Positions 38,617 through 47,849 are shown, counted from the first letter of the stretch. The stretch is 64,000 nt of DNA from Micromonospora sp. MA102 (GCF_025460765.1 NZ_JAMWEG010000007.1:1-64000), one strand, 5' to 3'. Notes: generated by a model from the letters alone, not told the origin. Program-made: numbers and translations.

Positions 38617-40105
38617 GGCCGACCGCCTTCTTCCACCGGGCGTAGCCGGTCTCGCGCTGCTCCGGCGACCAGGTCGGCTGCCAGCGCCGGCTCTCGTTCC
38701 AGTTCTCGCGCAGTTCGTCGGTGCTCTTCCAGAACCCGACGGCGAGCCCGGCCGCGTAGGCGGCGCCCAGGGCGGTGGTCTCGGCGACCACCGGGCGGCT
38801 GACCGGCACACCGAGGATGTCCGCCTGGAGCTGCATGCAGAGGTCGTTGACGGTGACGCCACCGTCGACCTTCAGGCACTCCAGGGGCACCCCGCAGTCC
38901 TGCTCCATGGCCTCGGCCACGTCGCGGCTCTGGTAGCAGATCGACTCCAGGGTGGCCCGGGCGATGTGCGCGTCGGTGTTGAACCGGGACAGGCCGACGA
39001 TCGCGCCGCGGGCGTCGGAGCGCCAGTACGGGGCGAACAGCCCGGAGAACGCCGGCACGAAGTACACGCCGCCGTTGTCCTCGACCTGGCGGGCCAGGAT
39101 CTCGCTCTGGGCGGCGCTGCTAATGATCTTGAGCTGGTCGCGCAGCCACTGCACGGCCGAGCCGGTGACCGCGATCGAGCCCTCCAGCGCGTAGACCGGC
39201 GCCTCGTCGCCGAACTGGTAGCAGACCGTGGTGAGCAGCCCCGCCGTGGACCGCACGATGTCGGTGCCGGTGTTGAGCAGCATGAAGTTGCCCGTGCCGT
39301 ACGTGTTCTTCGCCTCGCCCGGCGCGAAGCAGACCTGCCCGACCGTGGCGGCCTGCTGGTCGCCCAGGTCGCCGGTGATCCGGACGGGGCTGCTGAACGG
39401 CCCGTGCGGAACCGTGCTGCCGTACGCGCGCGGGTCGGAGGACGGCCGGATCTCAGGCAGCATGGCCCGCGGGATGCCGAAGAACGACAGCAGCTCGTCG
39501 TCCCAGTCGAGCGTCTCCAGGTTCATGAGCATCGTGCGGCTGGCGTTGGTGGGGTCGGTGACGTGCACGCCGCCCTCGGTGCCGCCGGTCAGGTTCCACA
39601 GCAGCCAGGTGTCGGTGTTGCCGAAGACGGCCTCGCCGCGCTCGGCCGCCTCCCGGACCCCGTCGACGTTCTCCAGGATCCACTGGATCTTCCCGCCGGA
39701 GAAGTACGTCGCCGGCGGCAGCCCCGCCCGGCGCCGGATGACGTCGCCCCGGCCCTCGCGTTCCAGCGCCGAGGCGATCCGGTCGGTGCGGGTGTCCTGC
39801 CAGACGATCGCGTTGTAGTAGGGCCGGCCGGTCCGGCGGTTCCACACCATCGTGGTCTCGCGCTGGTTGGTGATGCCGAGCGCGGCGAGGTCGGAGCCGG
39901 CCAGGCCGTGCTCGTTCATCGCGGTCTGGACCACCGTCTGGGTCCGTTCCCAGATCTCCAGGGGATTGTGCTCGACCCAGCCCGCGCGCGGCAGGATCTG
40001 CTGGTGTTCGAGCTGGTGGCGGCCGACCTCGTTGCCGCCGTGGTCGAAGATCATGAAACGGGTGCTGGTGGTGCCCTGGTCCACGGCGCCGACGAAGTCA
40101 GCCAT
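38588..40105 (-). CDS. glpK: Glycerol kinase
   Basis: 505 residues, the usual GlpK length. GAGGAG lies about 8 bases before the ATG. The N-terminal phosphate-binding segment [15 protein letters not shown] and the motifs [31 protein letters not shown] and [14 protein letters not shown] are those of FGGY-family glycerol kinase. It makes glycerol 3-phosphate from glycerol and ATP in the cytoplasm. No glpF or glpD is adjacent. It follows the NIPSNAP gene on the same strand after 68 bases. Confidence 0.95.
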   Translation of the reverse strand: MADFVGAVDQGTTSTRFMIFDHGGNEVGRHQLEHQQILPRAGWVEHNPLEIWERTQTVVQTAMNEHGLAGSDLAALGITNQRETTMVWNRRTGRPYYNAIVWQDTRTDRIASALEREGRGDVIRRRAGLPPATYFSGGKIQWILENVDGVREAAERGEAVFGNTDTWLLWNLTGGTEGGVHVTDPTNASRTMLMNLETLDWDDELLSFFGIPRAMLPEIRPSSDPRAYGSTVPHGPFSSPVRITGDLGDQQAATVGQVCFAPGEAKNTYGTGNFMLLNTGTDIVRSTAGLLTTVCYQFGDEAPVYALEGSIAVTGSAVQWLRDQLKIISSAAQSEILARQVEDNGGVYFVPAFSGLFAPYWRSDARGAIVGLSRFNTDAHIARATLESICYQSRDVAEAMEQDCGVPLECLKVDGGVTVNDLCMQLQADILGVPVSRPVVAETTALGAAYAAGLAVGFWKSTDELRENWNESRRWQPTWSPEQRETGYARWKKAVGRTLDWVDVD

Positions 40106-40173
40106 GCGGGGGTCTCCTCACTGCGGGCGGCGCGGGCGTCATCGTGAACCGTAGGAAACGTCCCGAGGCCGGG

Positions 40174-40491
40174 TCAACGAGAGTCGGCCGGCAGGAGTGG
40201 GCGCATGAAGGTGCGTTCGTAGCGCAGGACGCAGCCCGACTCGTCGCGGATCCGGTCGGCCGCCACGAACTCCGGGTCGTCGCCGAACCGTGCGCGGTAG
40301 CGCTCGTACGCCGCCAGGCTCTCGAAGCTGAACAAGGCCTCGGCCCGGTCGCTGGCTCCCTCGGCGGGCAGGAAGTAGCCGTGGTGCACGCCACCGTGCT
40401 TGGCCACCAGCCGCATCCACTCGCGGGCGAAGCGTTCGAACGCCTCGATCTGCGCGGGGTCGACGGTGTAGTGCACGACGCAGGTGATCAC
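40174..40491 (-). CDS. NIPSNAP-family protein
   Basis: About 105 residues. I prefer the GTG giving MITCVVHYTVDP, since family members usually begin this way and AGGG lies 8 bases upstream; another GTG three codons earlier (40500) is possible. The segments FAREWMRLV, HHGYFLPAEGASD and LFSFESLAAYERYR are typical of the short NIPSNAP proteins, which have a dimeric alpha-beta barrel fold. Biochemical role unknown. Confidence 0.8.
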   Translation of the reverse strand: MITCVVHYTVDPAQIEAFERFAREWMRLVAKHGGVHHGYFLPAEGASDRAEALFSFESLAAYERYRARFGDDPEFVAADRIRDESGCVLRYERTFMRPLLPADSR

Positions 40492-40509
40492 GACATCCAC
40501 CCTACGGGC

Positions 40510-40535
40510 GGGGGGGGGGGGGCGGCCCCCCCCCC
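40510..40535. repeat. G13/C10 homopolymeric inverted repeat
   Basis: Thirteen G (40510-40522), then CGG, then ten C (40526-40535). It lies between two minus-strand genes. It can fold into a G:C hairpin and might serve as a terminator for the sigma/anti-sigma pair. Homopolymers this long slip during replication and are hard to sequence, so the exact length may vary or be an assembly artefact. Confidence 0.7.
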
Positions 40536-40554
40536 ACGGCCGGGACAGGGAGTG

Positions 40555-41649
40555 TCAGTCGCAGCCCAACGCCTGATCGTAGCCGCGCGGCACGTCCCCG
40601 GCGGCGACCTTGTCCGCGGTCTCCCAGAACACCTCCGGCCAGTCGCCCTCGTCGTTCATCTGGTGCAGAACCTGCCAGTTGTGGCTGCTGCGCAGCGCGT
40701 CGGCGGCCCGCCGGAGGGCGGCGTCGTCGCCGGCTCGTTTCGCCCGCTGCCATTCGGCGATCCAGGCGCAGCCGATCCGGGACGTCACCTGGGCGCCGAA
40801 CTGGTAGGCGTCGTTGGTCCCGAGGCCGGCCAGCGCGGCCTTGTCGAAGTCCGGCGGCAGGGGAATGTCGGCGAGCACGACGGTGGCCCGCTCGTCCACC
40901 CGCGCCGGCGTGACGATCTCCGGCGGGAGCGCGGCCAGCCAGGTCCGCACGTCGACGCGGACGACGTGGGTGAGGGTCCGGTCGAACTCCGTCCGGTTCG
41001 CGCCGCTGGCGCGGAGTTCGACGAAGACGCCGTCGCGGGGGCGGAGCATGACGGCGAAGTCGTCCGAGCGGTAGCGGAACAGGTCACCGGACCACCCGTC
41101 GACCTTCACCGCCTCCGGTGCGCTGACCTGGCGCCGGTCCGCGTGGTAGCCGGCGTACTGGTCGGCCGGGTACCAGTTCATGTCGAGCTGCCGTCCGCCC
41201 TTGCGGAACGCGATGGTGCCCTGCTTCTCGGCGAACCCGTAGACGGTTGTCACCTTCCACCCGGGCTCGTCGATGAGCAACCGCGGGTTCCGCTCGGCGG
41301 CCTGCAACGCCACCGGCGAGAAGGCGACCGAGGTGGTCGGTCCGGCGGTGGTGGGGCCGACCGTGTCCGTGGGAGCCGCCTGGCGGTCGTCCGGAGGCTG
41401 GCCGTGGACGGTGACCACGGCGAGCACGCCGACGAGCGCGGCGGCGGCGGTCAGCGGGCCGGCGAGGCGGCGGACCAGGCCGCGACGCGGCCGGGAGCGG
41501 GGCTGCGGTGCTTCGGCGACGCGGTCGGGCGTCGGCTCGGACATGATTTCCTCCAGGAGGGCCTGCTTCGCCCCGTCGAGGCCTCCGATGAAACCGGGCC
41601 GGTAGGGGTCGGCGTCGCGGACCAGCCGGTCGACGTGCTCCTCGGTCAT
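40555..41649 (-). CDS. Membrane-anchored partner of ECF sigma factor (putative anti-sigma)
   Basis: About 364 residues, ATG overlapping the sigma-factor stop (ATGA). A cytoplasmic N-terminus (~1-55, ending in an Arg-rich stretch) precedes one transmembrane helix (~60-80, LTAAAALVGVLAVVTV) and a ~280-residue extracytoplasmic domain. It resembles proteins annotated as CU044_5270-like partners of actinobacterial sigma factors. No zinc-binding HxxxCxxC motif is visible. Its role as an anti-sigma factor is inferred from coupling and topology. Confidence 0.7.
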   Translation of the reverse strand: MTEEHVDRLVRDADPYRPGFIGGLDGAKQALLEEIMSEPTPDRVAEAPQPRSRPRRGLVRRLAGPLTAAAALVGVLAVVTVHGQPPDDRQAAPTDTVGPTTAGPTTSVAFSPVALQAAERNPRLLIDEPGWKVTTVYGFAEKQGTIAFRKGGRQLDMNWYPADQYAGYHADRRQVSAPEAVKVDGWSGDLFRYRSDDFAVMLRPRDGVFVELRASGANRTEFDRTLTHVVRVDVRTWLAALPPEIVTPARVDERATVVLADIPLPPDFDKAALAGLGTNDAYQFGAQVTSRIGCAWIAEWQRAKRAGDDAALRRAADALRSSHNWQVLHQMNDEGDWPEVFWETADKVAAGDVPRGYDQALGCD

Positions 41650-42212
41650 CTGCCCTCCTTCGGGGCGGGTGCGGTCAGGACGTCGAGTACATGTCCGGGT
41701 GGGCCGAGGTCGTCACCGACGAGTTCACGGAGCCTGGCCCGCGCCCGCGAGAGGCGGGTACGCACGGCGGCCGGGCTCACCCCGAGGACCTCGGCCGCCT
41801 CGCGCGGTTCGAGTCCCTCCCAGACGGTGAGCAGCAGCACCTCCCGGTCCAGCTCCCCCAGCCGGTCCAGCGCGGCGCGGACGGCGAGCCGTTCCGGCAC
41901 CTCGCTGCCCGGGTCGCCGACGAGCACCGCGGTGATCCGCTGGCGTAGCCGCTCCCCCAGCCGCTGCCGGCGTAGGCCGCCGCGGTGGTGGTTGGCGAGC
42001 ACGCGGCGGGCGACGCCGTAGAGCCAGAGCCGGGCCTCGCCGTCGGCCGGCAGGTCCCGTCTTCGGCGCCAGGCGACCAGGAAGGTCTCGGCGACGACGT
42101 CGGCCGCGTCCTCGGGCTGCGCGACGCGGCGCAGGGCGTACGCCAGCAGCGGCCCGAAGTCGGCCGCGTAGACGCGTCGGAAGCGTTCCTCGTGCTCGGT
42201 CCCGGAGCTCAC
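41646..42212 (-). CDS. ECF RNA polymerase sigma factor (SigE-like)
   Basis: 188 residues from a GTG start. Region 2 is at ~12-80 (DAADVVAETFLVAWRR) and region 4 at ~118-172, with the helix-turn-helix LEPREAAEVLGVSPAAVRTR. It directs RNA polymerase to a regulon that probably includes its own promoter. The downstream gene overlaps by four bases and probably encodes its negative regulator. It lies 45 bases downstream of iolD on the same strand, so read-through from the inositol operon is possible. Confidence 0.9.
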   Translation of the reverse strand: MSSGTEHEERFRRVYAADFGPLLAYALRRVAQPEDAADVVAETFLVAWRRRRDLPADGEARLWLYGVARRVLANHHRGGLRRQRLGERLRQRITAVLVGDPGSEVPERLAVRAALDRLGELDREVLLLTVWEGLEPREAAEVLGVSPAAVRTRLSRARARLRELVGDDLGPPGHVLDVLTAPAPKEGR

Positions 42213-42257
42213 GTCCGTCCCATGTCCGGTCGGGCCCCCATCGTGACAGGGAATCCG

Positions 42258-44102
42258 TCAACCGGGACGGAGGTGGGTGCGCCGGGTCTTGCGTCCCGCC
42301 TCGTACGCCGCCCGGGCGGCCCGCCCCTCCACGGTGGTCGAGACCTCGGCGACCGGCACGTCCCACCAGGCGCCGCCGTCCGGTCCGGCCTCGAACCGGT
42401 CGGTCCGCACGTGCACCACGGTGGTCCGGGTGGCCGCGGTCGCCGTCGCCAGCGCCGCGCGGAGCTGCGCCATGGTGGACACCCGGATCAGGTCGGCGCC
42501 GAGGCTCGCCGCGTTGGCGCCGAGGTCGATCGGCAGCGGCTCCCCGGCCCGGTCGGCGTAGGCGGTGCCGAGGCGATGCGCGCCGACGCTCTCCGACAGC
42601 CGGCCGATCGACGCGAAGCCGGAGTTGTCGACCAGCACCACGACCAGCTTGACGCCCTCGGCGACCGCGGTGGCCAGCTCGCTGGGCAGCATGAGGTAGG
42701 ACCCGTCGCCGACCAGCACGTACACCTCGCGCTCCGGCGCGGCCAGCTTCACCCCGATCCCGCCGGCGATCTCGTAGCCCATGCAGGAGTAGCCGTACTC
42801 GACGTGGTAGCTCTTGGGGTCCTCGCTGCGCCACAGCCGGTGCAGGTCGCCGGGCATCGACCCGGCGGCGCACACCACCACGCCGCGCGGGCCGGCGGCG
42901 TCGTTGACCGCGCCGATCACCGCGGTCTGGGTGGGCGGACCGTCCGGGTCGGCGTGCCGGGCGCGGTCCGCGACGGCCGCCCACCGCTCGCGCAGCCGGG
43001 TTACCGACTCCCGGTACGCCGGCTCGGTGGCCCAGCCGGCGCAGGCCTCGCCGAGGGCCGTGAGGCTCTCCCGCGCGTCGCCGGCGACCTGCGTGCCGGA
43101 CAGTTTCGCGGCGTCGAAGCGGGTGACGTTGAGGTTGACGAACCGCGCGCCGTCGCCGAACAGGGTGCCGGAGGCGGTGGTGAAGTCGCTGTAGCGGGTG
43201 CCCACCCCGATGACCACGTCCGCGCCGGCCGCGATCTCGTTGGCGGCGCTGGTGCCGGTGACGCCGACGGCGCCGAGGGCGAGCGGGTGGTCGTGCCGCA
43301 GCGCGCCGGTGCCGGCCTGGGACTCGGCGACCGGCACGCCGTGCTCCTCGGCGAACCGGCGCAGCGCCTCCGTCGCCCCGCTGTAGATCACCCCACCGCC
43401 GGCCACCAGCAGCGGCCGGCGTGCCGCCCGCACGATCCCGGCCGCGTGGGCCAGCGCCGCCTCGTCGGCGCGGGGTCGCGGCACGTGCCAGACCCGTTCG
43501 GCGAACAGCTCGTCCGGCCAGTCGTACGCCTCGGCCTGCACATCCTGCGGCAGGGCGAGGGTGACCGCGCCGGTCTCCGCCGGGTCGGTGAGCACCCGCA
43601 TGGCGGCGAGCAGCGCCGCGGGCAGCTGCTCGGGCCGGTTGATCCGGTCCCAGTAGCGGGAGACCGGCCGCAGCGCGTCGGTGACGCTCACGTCGTAGGA
43701 GCGCGGGTCCTCCAGTTCCTGGAGCACGGGGTTGGCGACCCGGGTGGCGAAGATGTCGCCGGGCAGGAGCAGCACCGGCAGCCGGTTGATGGTGGCGCCG
43801 GCGGCGCCGGTGACCAGGTTCGTCGCGCCGGGCCCGATCGAGGTGGTGCAGGCCAGGGTGCTGAGCCGGTCGGTCATCCGGGCGTACGCGGCGGCCGTGT
43901 GCACCATGCCCTGCTCGGTGCGGCAGAGGTGGTACGGCAGGTCGGCGCCGGCGGTGGCCAGGGCCTCGCCGAGCCCGGCGACGTTGCCGTGGCCGAAGAT
44001 GCCGAAGCAGGCCGGGATGAGCCGCTGCCGCCGCCCGTCGCGCTCGGAGAACTGCCGTGCCAGGAACGTCACGACCGCCTGCGCCACCGTCAACCTGGGC
44101 AT
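42258..44102 (-). CDS. iolD: 3D-(3,5/4)-trihydroxycyclohexane-1,2-dione hydrolase
   Basis: About 614 residues, a ThDP-dependent enzyme. The start MPRLTVAQAVV overlaps the iolB stop (TGATG). Near the N-terminus are FGIFGHGNVAGLG and YHLCRTEQGMVHTA (the ThDP Glu region), and near the C-terminus GDGSYLMLPSEL plus VLVDNSGFASIG, the metal/ThDP motif in its IolD form. It opens the ring of the diketo-inositol intermediate to 5-deoxyglucuronate. It is the last iol gene of the minus-strand operon. Confidence 0.94.
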   Translation of the reverse strand: MPRLTVAQAVVTFLARQFSERDGRRQRLIPACFGIFGHGNVAGLGEALATAGADLPYHLCRTEQGMVHTAAAYARMTDRLSTLACTTSIGPGATNLVTGAAGATINRLPVLLLPGDIFATRVANPVLQELEDPRSYDVSVTDALRPVSRYWDRINRPEQLPAALLAAMRVLTDPAETGAVTLALPQDVQAEAYDWPDELFAERVWHVPRPRADEAALAHAAGIVRAARRPLLVAGGGVIYSGATEALRRFAEEHGVPVAESQAGTGALRHDHPLALGAVGVTGTSAANEIAAGADVVIGVGTRYSDFTTASGTLFGDGARFVNLNVTRFDAAKLSGTQVAGDARESLTALGEACAGWATEPAYRESVTRLRERWAAVADRARHADPDGPPTQTAVIGAVNDAAGPRGVVVCAAGSMPGDLHRLWRSEDPKSYHVEYGYSCMGYEIAGGIGVKLAAPEREVYVLVGDGSYLMLPSELATAVAEGVKLVVVLVDNSGFASIGRLSESVGAHRLGTAYADRAGEPLPIDLGANAASLGADLIRVSTMAQLRAALATATAATRTTVVHVRTDRFEAGPDGGAWWDVPVAEVSTTVEGRAARAAYEAGRKTRRTHLRPG

Positions 44103-44998
44103 CACGCCTCCTTCGTCGCGGGCCGGGTCAGCGGCAGCCGCGGGTCCACCGGCTGGCCGGCCCAGCTGCCCCGGATCCACCCGTGCCGGGGATCGTCCAC
44201 ACAGGCCATGGTCCGGGCGGCCCCGGGTCCGGCCAGCACGTTCAGGTAGTAGAGGTCGTAGCCCGGGGCGGCCATCGACGGCCCGTGGTAGCCGTACGGG
44301 ACGAGCACCACGTCGCCGGTGCGCACCTCGGTCAGCACGTCGACGGGCCGGTCGGCGTGGCCGTAGACCCGCTGGTAGCCCACCGGACCCTCGCCGGGCG
44401 CGCCGCCGGCCACCTCGAAGTAGTAGACCTCCTCCAGCGCGGCCTCGACCCGCCCGTCGTCGTACGCCCGGTCCTGCTCGTGCTTGTGCGGCGGGTACGA
44501 CGACCAGTTGCCGCCGGGCGTGAGCACCTCCACGGCGACCAGCCGGTCGCAGTCGAAGGCGTCCGGGGCGCAGAAGTTGTTGACCTGCCGGCTGGCCGGG
44601 CCGGCGCCGCGCAGTTCGACCGGCACGTCCCGGGCCGCGCCGTAGCGGGGCGACAGCCGGCGGGTGGCCCGGGCCGACGGCAGCGCGAAGCGTCCCGCGC
44701 CGCGGATCGTCACGTCGGCGTCGCGGGGCAGGTAGGCGAAGTCGGTGACCGCGGCGAACACCGACGTCCGGCCGGTCAGGGCGATTCGCAACCCGTCGCA
44801 GTGCACGGTGGCGGCGCCGGCCAGCGGCAGGACCAGCATCTCCTCGTCGCCGGTGGTGAAGCTGACCTCGCCGCCGGAGGGCAGCGTGAGCACCCGCAGC
44901 CCGGCGTAGGTCCAGCCGGCCCGTTCGGGGGTGACCTCCAGCGCCCACGGCGTGCGGGCGGTGCCGCCCCAGGGCAGGTGGGCGTCGGGGGTCCTCAC
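44102..44998 (-). CDS. iolB: 5-deoxy-glucuronate isomerase
   Basis: About 298 residues from the GTG giving VRTPDAHLPWGG, which overlaps the upstream stop (GTGA). This is a bicupin: NNFCAPDAFDCDRLVAVEV, WSSYPPHKHEQD (metal His/Glu) and VPYGYHGPSMAAPGYDLYYLN are IolB hallmarks. It converts 5-deoxy-glucuronate to 2-deoxy-5-ke-gluconate (5-dehydro-2-deoxygluconate), the substrate of IolC. It is coupled on both sides to other iol genes. Confidence 0.94.
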   Translation of the reverse strand: MRTPDAHLPWGGTARTPWALEVTPERAGWTYAGLRVLTLPSGGEVSFTTGDEEMLVLPLAGAATVHCDGLRIALTGRTSVFAAVTDFAYLPRDADVTIRGAGRFALPSARATRRLSPRYGAARDVPVELRGAGPASRQVNNFCAPDAFDCDRLVAVEVLTPGGNWSSYPPHKHEQDRAYDDGRVEAALEEVYYFEVAGGAPGEGPVGYQRVYGHADRPVDVLTEVRTGDVVLVPYGYHGPSMAAPGYDLYYLNVLAGPGAARTMACVDDPRHGWIRGSWAGQPVDPRLPLTRPATKEA

Positions 44999-45882
44999 GC
45001 GTCCTGCCCGGTGGGCAGCAGCGACCCGGCCAGGTCCACGGCGGCGGCCACGTCGTCGTCGGGCGGGTAGAGCAGCGCCCGGCCGACCACCAGGCCGCGC
45101 ACGCCGGGTAGCCGCAACGCCCGCGACCACCGCGCGTACACGACGTCCGGCGCCTCCACCGGGTCGCCGCCGAGGAGCAGGACCGGCAGCGTGGTCGCGG
45201 CCATCACCCGCTCCATCTCGTCGACGGCCGGCAGCTTCAACCAGGTGTACGCGCTGGTCGCGCCGAGCGCCTGCCCGACGCTGACGCCCTTGATGACCGC
45301 CTCCGGGCGCAGGTCGGCGCTGACCCGGCCGCCGTCGCGGGCCACCCAGAGCGGTTCGACGAGGGCCACGGTGCGGTGCGCGGCGAGGGCGGTGACCGCC
45401 TGGGCGCAGGCCTGGAGGGTGGAGGCGGTGGCCGGGTCGTCCGGGTCGATCCGGCAGAGCATCTTGCCGCCGTCGTAGCGCATCGCGGCGATGCTGTCGG
45501 CGTCGTAGGCGGTGAACCGGTCGTCGAGTTCGAAGGTGGCGCCGGAGAGGCCGCCGCGGTTCATCGAGCCGATGGCCAGGCGGTTCTCCAGCGCCCCGAG
45601 GAGCAGCAGGTCCTCCAGGATGTCCGGGGTGCCGAGCACGCCGTCGACGCCGGGCCGGGACAGCGCCACGCGCAGCCGGTCGAGCAGGTCCACCCGCCCG
45701 GCCATGGCCATCGGCCGGTCGCGTACGCCGAGGGCGCCGCGGGCCGGGTGGTCGGCGGCGATGACGAACAGCGGCCGGCCGGGTTCGGGCCAGGGCCGGC
45801 GGGTACGGCGGGCGGCGGCTTCGGCGATCGCCTGCGGCCGGTGCGCGCGGGTGCGGGTCAGCGCGTCGTACTCGGTGCTCAC
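44995..45882 (-). CDS. Cgl0159-family aldolase-like protein (inositol catabolism)
   Basis: About 295 residues from the GTG giving VSTEYDALTRTR, in a GTGA overlap with the iolC stop. It is predicted to be a (beta/alpha)8 barrel with VIAADHPARGALG, LKLPAVDEMERVMAATTLP and GLVVGRALLYPPDDD. The family is named after a Corynebacterium glutamicum gene that, from memory, sits between iolC and later iol genes. The most plausible task is cleavage of 2-deoxy-5-keto-gluconate 6-phosphate, the IolJ step, since no class II aldolase is present. That function is inferred from context. Confidence 0.85.
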   Translation of the reverse strand: MSTEYDALTRTRAHRPQAIAEAAARRTRRPWPEPGRPLFVIAADHPARGALGVRDRPMAMAGRVDLLDRLRVALSRPGVDGVLGTPDILEDLLLLGALENRLAIGSMNRGGLSGATFELDDRFTAYDADSIAAMRYDGGKMLCRIDPDDPATASTLQACAQAVTALAAHRTVALVEPLWVARDGGRVSADLRPEAVIKGVSVGQALGATSAYTWLKLPAVDEMERVMAATTLPVLLLGGDPVEAPDVVYARWSRALRLPGVRGLVVGRALLYPPDDDVAAAVDLAGSLLPTGQDA

Positions 45883-46862
45883 CGGTCTTCTCCTGTCAGG
45901 GCGGCGGTCGACGGCGCCGGACGCGACGCGGCGTCCCCGGCCAGCGCCGCCGTCTCGGCGTAGTCGGGCATGGCGGCGGAGCAGGCCAGTCGGGAGGCGA
46001 CGATCGCGCCGGCGGCGTTGGCGAAGCGCATGGTCCGCTCCAGCGGCCAGTCGCGCAGCAGCCCCAGGCAGAGCGCGCCGCCGAAGGCGTCGCCGGCGCC
46101 CAGCCCGTTGACCACGTCCACCGGCACCGGCGGCACCCGTACGCTCTGCCCGGCGGTGCGGGCCAGCACGCCCTCCGGGCCGAGCTTGACCACGGCGAGC
46201 CGGGGCCCGCGTTCGAGCAGCAGCTCGGCGGCCCGGTCCGGGTCGCGGGTGCCGACCGCGATCTCCACCTCGTCGAGGTTGCCGACGGCGACGGTGACCC
46301 GGGGCAGCGCCTCGGCGACGGCCGCGGTCGCGGCCGCCGGGTCGGGCCAGAACATCGGCCGGTAGTCGAGGTCCAGCACGGTGTGCGGGCGGCCGGCCCG
46401 GGCGGCGAGCGCGGCGGTGTGCGCGTCCCGGCTCGGCTGCTGGCACAGGCCGGTGCCGGTGAGCCAGAAGACGCGGGCCGCGGTGACGGCGTCGAGGTCC
46501 AGCTCCTCGGGCCGGATCTGCAGGTCGGGGGCCGTGGGCGTGCGGTAGAACCACAGCGGGAAGTGGTCCGGCGGGAAGATCTCGCAGAAGGTGATGGGGG
46601 TGGGCAGCCCGTCGACCGGGCGGACCTGGCTGTCGTCCACACCGAACTCGCGCAGCGCCCGGTGCACGTAGCCGGCGAAGGCGTCGGCGCCGGTGCGGGT
46701 GATCAGGCCGGCGCGCAGGCCCTGCCGGCTGGCCGCGACCGCCACGTTGGTGGGGCTGCCGCCGAGGAACCTGCCGAACGTCTCGACCTCGGCCAGCGGC
46801 GTGGCGACCTGCAACGGATAGATGTCCACCCCGACCCGGCCGATGGTGAGCACATCGAGCAT
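45879..46862 (-). CDS. iolC: 5-dehydro-2-deoxygluconokinase
   Basis: About 327 residues, PfkB sugar-kinase family. GGAGGG lies about 7 bases before the ATG (MLDVLTIGRVGVD). GGSPTNVAVAASRQGL is the N-terminal PfkB signature and NGLGAGDAFGGALCLGLL the C-terminal one, with the catalytic Asp in GAGDAF. It phosphorylates 2-deoxy-5-keto-gluconate. It is the first gene of the minus-strand operon and faces the GntR gene across a 189-base control region with a palindromic operator. Confidence 0.92.
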   Translation of the reverse strand: MLDVLTIGRVGVDIYPLQVATPLAEVETFGRFLGGSPTNVAVAASRQGLRAGLITRTGADAFAGYVHRALREFGVDDSQVRPVDGLPTPITFCEIFPPDHFPLWFYRTPTAPDLQIRPEELDLDAVTAARVFWLTGTGLCQQPSRDAHTAALAARAGRPHTVLDLDYRPMFWPDPAAATAAVAEALPRVTVAVGNLDEVEIAVGTRDPDRAAELLLERGPRLAVVKLGPEGVLARTAGQSVRVPPVPVDVVNGLGAGDAFGGALCLGLLRDWPLERTMRFANAAGAIVASRLACSAAMPDYAETAALAGDAASRPAPSTAALTGEDR

Positions 46863-46952
46863 GCGGCGCCCTCCGTCCCGGCCGGCGTCGGCGTGTCCGC
46901 CAGCTCGATTCCGTCCCTGATTGGTAACAGTGCCTACGAGTTGTGTCAATGT

Positions 46953-46966
46953 GTTGTCATGACAAC
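46953..46966. promoter_or_regulatory. Palindromic operator in the iolC/gntR intergenic region
   Basis: GTTGTCATGACAAC is a perfect 14-base palindrome. Its core TGTCATGACA recurs exactly at 47840-47849 ahead of the ABC transporter operon. GntR/HutC-family regulators bind such dyads. The site sits roughly 90 bases from each flanking start codon, suited to control of both directions. A nearby TTGTGTCAATG (from 46941) may be a half-site. Confidence 0.7.
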
Positions 46967-47051
46967 CGTGCTCTGCGCTCCGTGATCACTTCGGTACAGT
47001 GGCGCGCATCAGCACTCCCCGATCCCGCGCAGCCGCAGCGAGGAGGATTCC

Positions 47052-47789
47052 GTGACCGGCCCCGAGATCGCGGTCGACCGCAGCAGCCCGGTCCCGCTCT
47101 ACTTCCAGGTCGCGCAGCAGTTCGCCGCGGCGATCCAGCGCGGTGAGCTGGCCCCGGGTGACCGCCTGGACAGTGAGTTGCAGCTGGCCGACCGGCTGGG
47201 GCTGTCCCGGCCCACCGTGCGGCAGGCCATCCAGCACCTGGTCGACAAGGGACTGATCGTCCGCCGGCGGGGCGTGGGCACCCAGGTGGTGCGGGGCGAG
47301 GTCCGCCGTGCCGTCGAGCTGACCAGCCTGCACGACGACCTGGTCCGCGCCGGCCAGCGGCCGTCCACCTCGGTGCTGGAGCTGGCCACCGTGGCCTGCC
47401 CGCCGGCGGTCGCCGCCGCCCTCGGCGTGCCACCCGGCGGCGAGGTGCAGCACCTGCGCCGGCTGCGGTTCTCCGACGGGGAACCGCTCGCGCTCATGGA
47501 GAACTGGCTCCCGGTCGACCAGCCGCGGCTCACCATGGCGGCCCTGCAGGCCGACGGCCTCTACGCGATCCTGCGTGCCGGCGGGCGGCGGGTCCGCGGC
47601 GCCCAGCAGCGGATCGGGGCGCGGGCCGCCACCGCCGCCGAGGCGCAGATGCTGGGCGAGCGGCGCGGCGCGCCCGTGCTCACCATGACCCGCACCGCCT
47701 ACGACGACCAGGGCCGATACGTCGAGCACGGCGCGCACATCTACCGGGCCAGCCGCTACTCCCTCGAGGTGACCGTCGCGGAGCGGTGA
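47052..47789 (+). CDS. GntR-family (HutC-type) transcriptional regulator
   Basis: 245 residues from a GTG with AGGAGG 6 bases upstream. The N-terminal winged helix (~12-80) has PLYFQVAQQFAAAIQRGEL, LADRLGLSRPTVRQAIQHL and GVGTQV. The C-terminal UTRA ligand-binding domain (~95-240) includes FSDGEPLALMENWLP. Position between the iol operon and the transporter operon, with the same dyad ahead of each, makes it the probable repressor of both. The inducer is presumably an inositol-pathway intermediate or the imported substrate. Confidence 0.9.
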   Translation: MTGPEIAVDRSSPVPLYFQVAQQFAAAIQRGELAPGDRLDSELQLADRLGLSRPTVRQAIQHLVDKGLIVRRRGVGTQVVRGEVRRAVELTSLHDDLVRAGQRPSTSVLELATVACPPAVAAALGVPPGGEVQHLRRLRFSDGEPLALMENWLPVDQPRLTMAALQADGLYAILRAGGRRVRGAQQRIGARAATAAEAQMLGERRGAPVLTMTRTAYDDQGRYVEHGAHIYRASRYSLEVTVAER

Positions 47790-47839
47790 CGGTGGATGTT
47801 TCGCGCTCATTTCAGTGACAGGTATTTACGTCGTCAGGC

Positions 47840-47849
47840 TGTCATGACA
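47840..47849. promoter_or_regulatory. Second copy of the GntR operator, ahead of the ABC operon
   Basis: TGTCATGACA, identical to the core of the palindrome at 46953-46966, lies 95 bases before the binding-protein start and 51 bases after the regulator stop. It is flanked by AT-richer sequence (GGTATTTACG upstream). It probably marks a separate, regulated promoter for the transporter/hydrolase operon. Confidence 0.65.
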
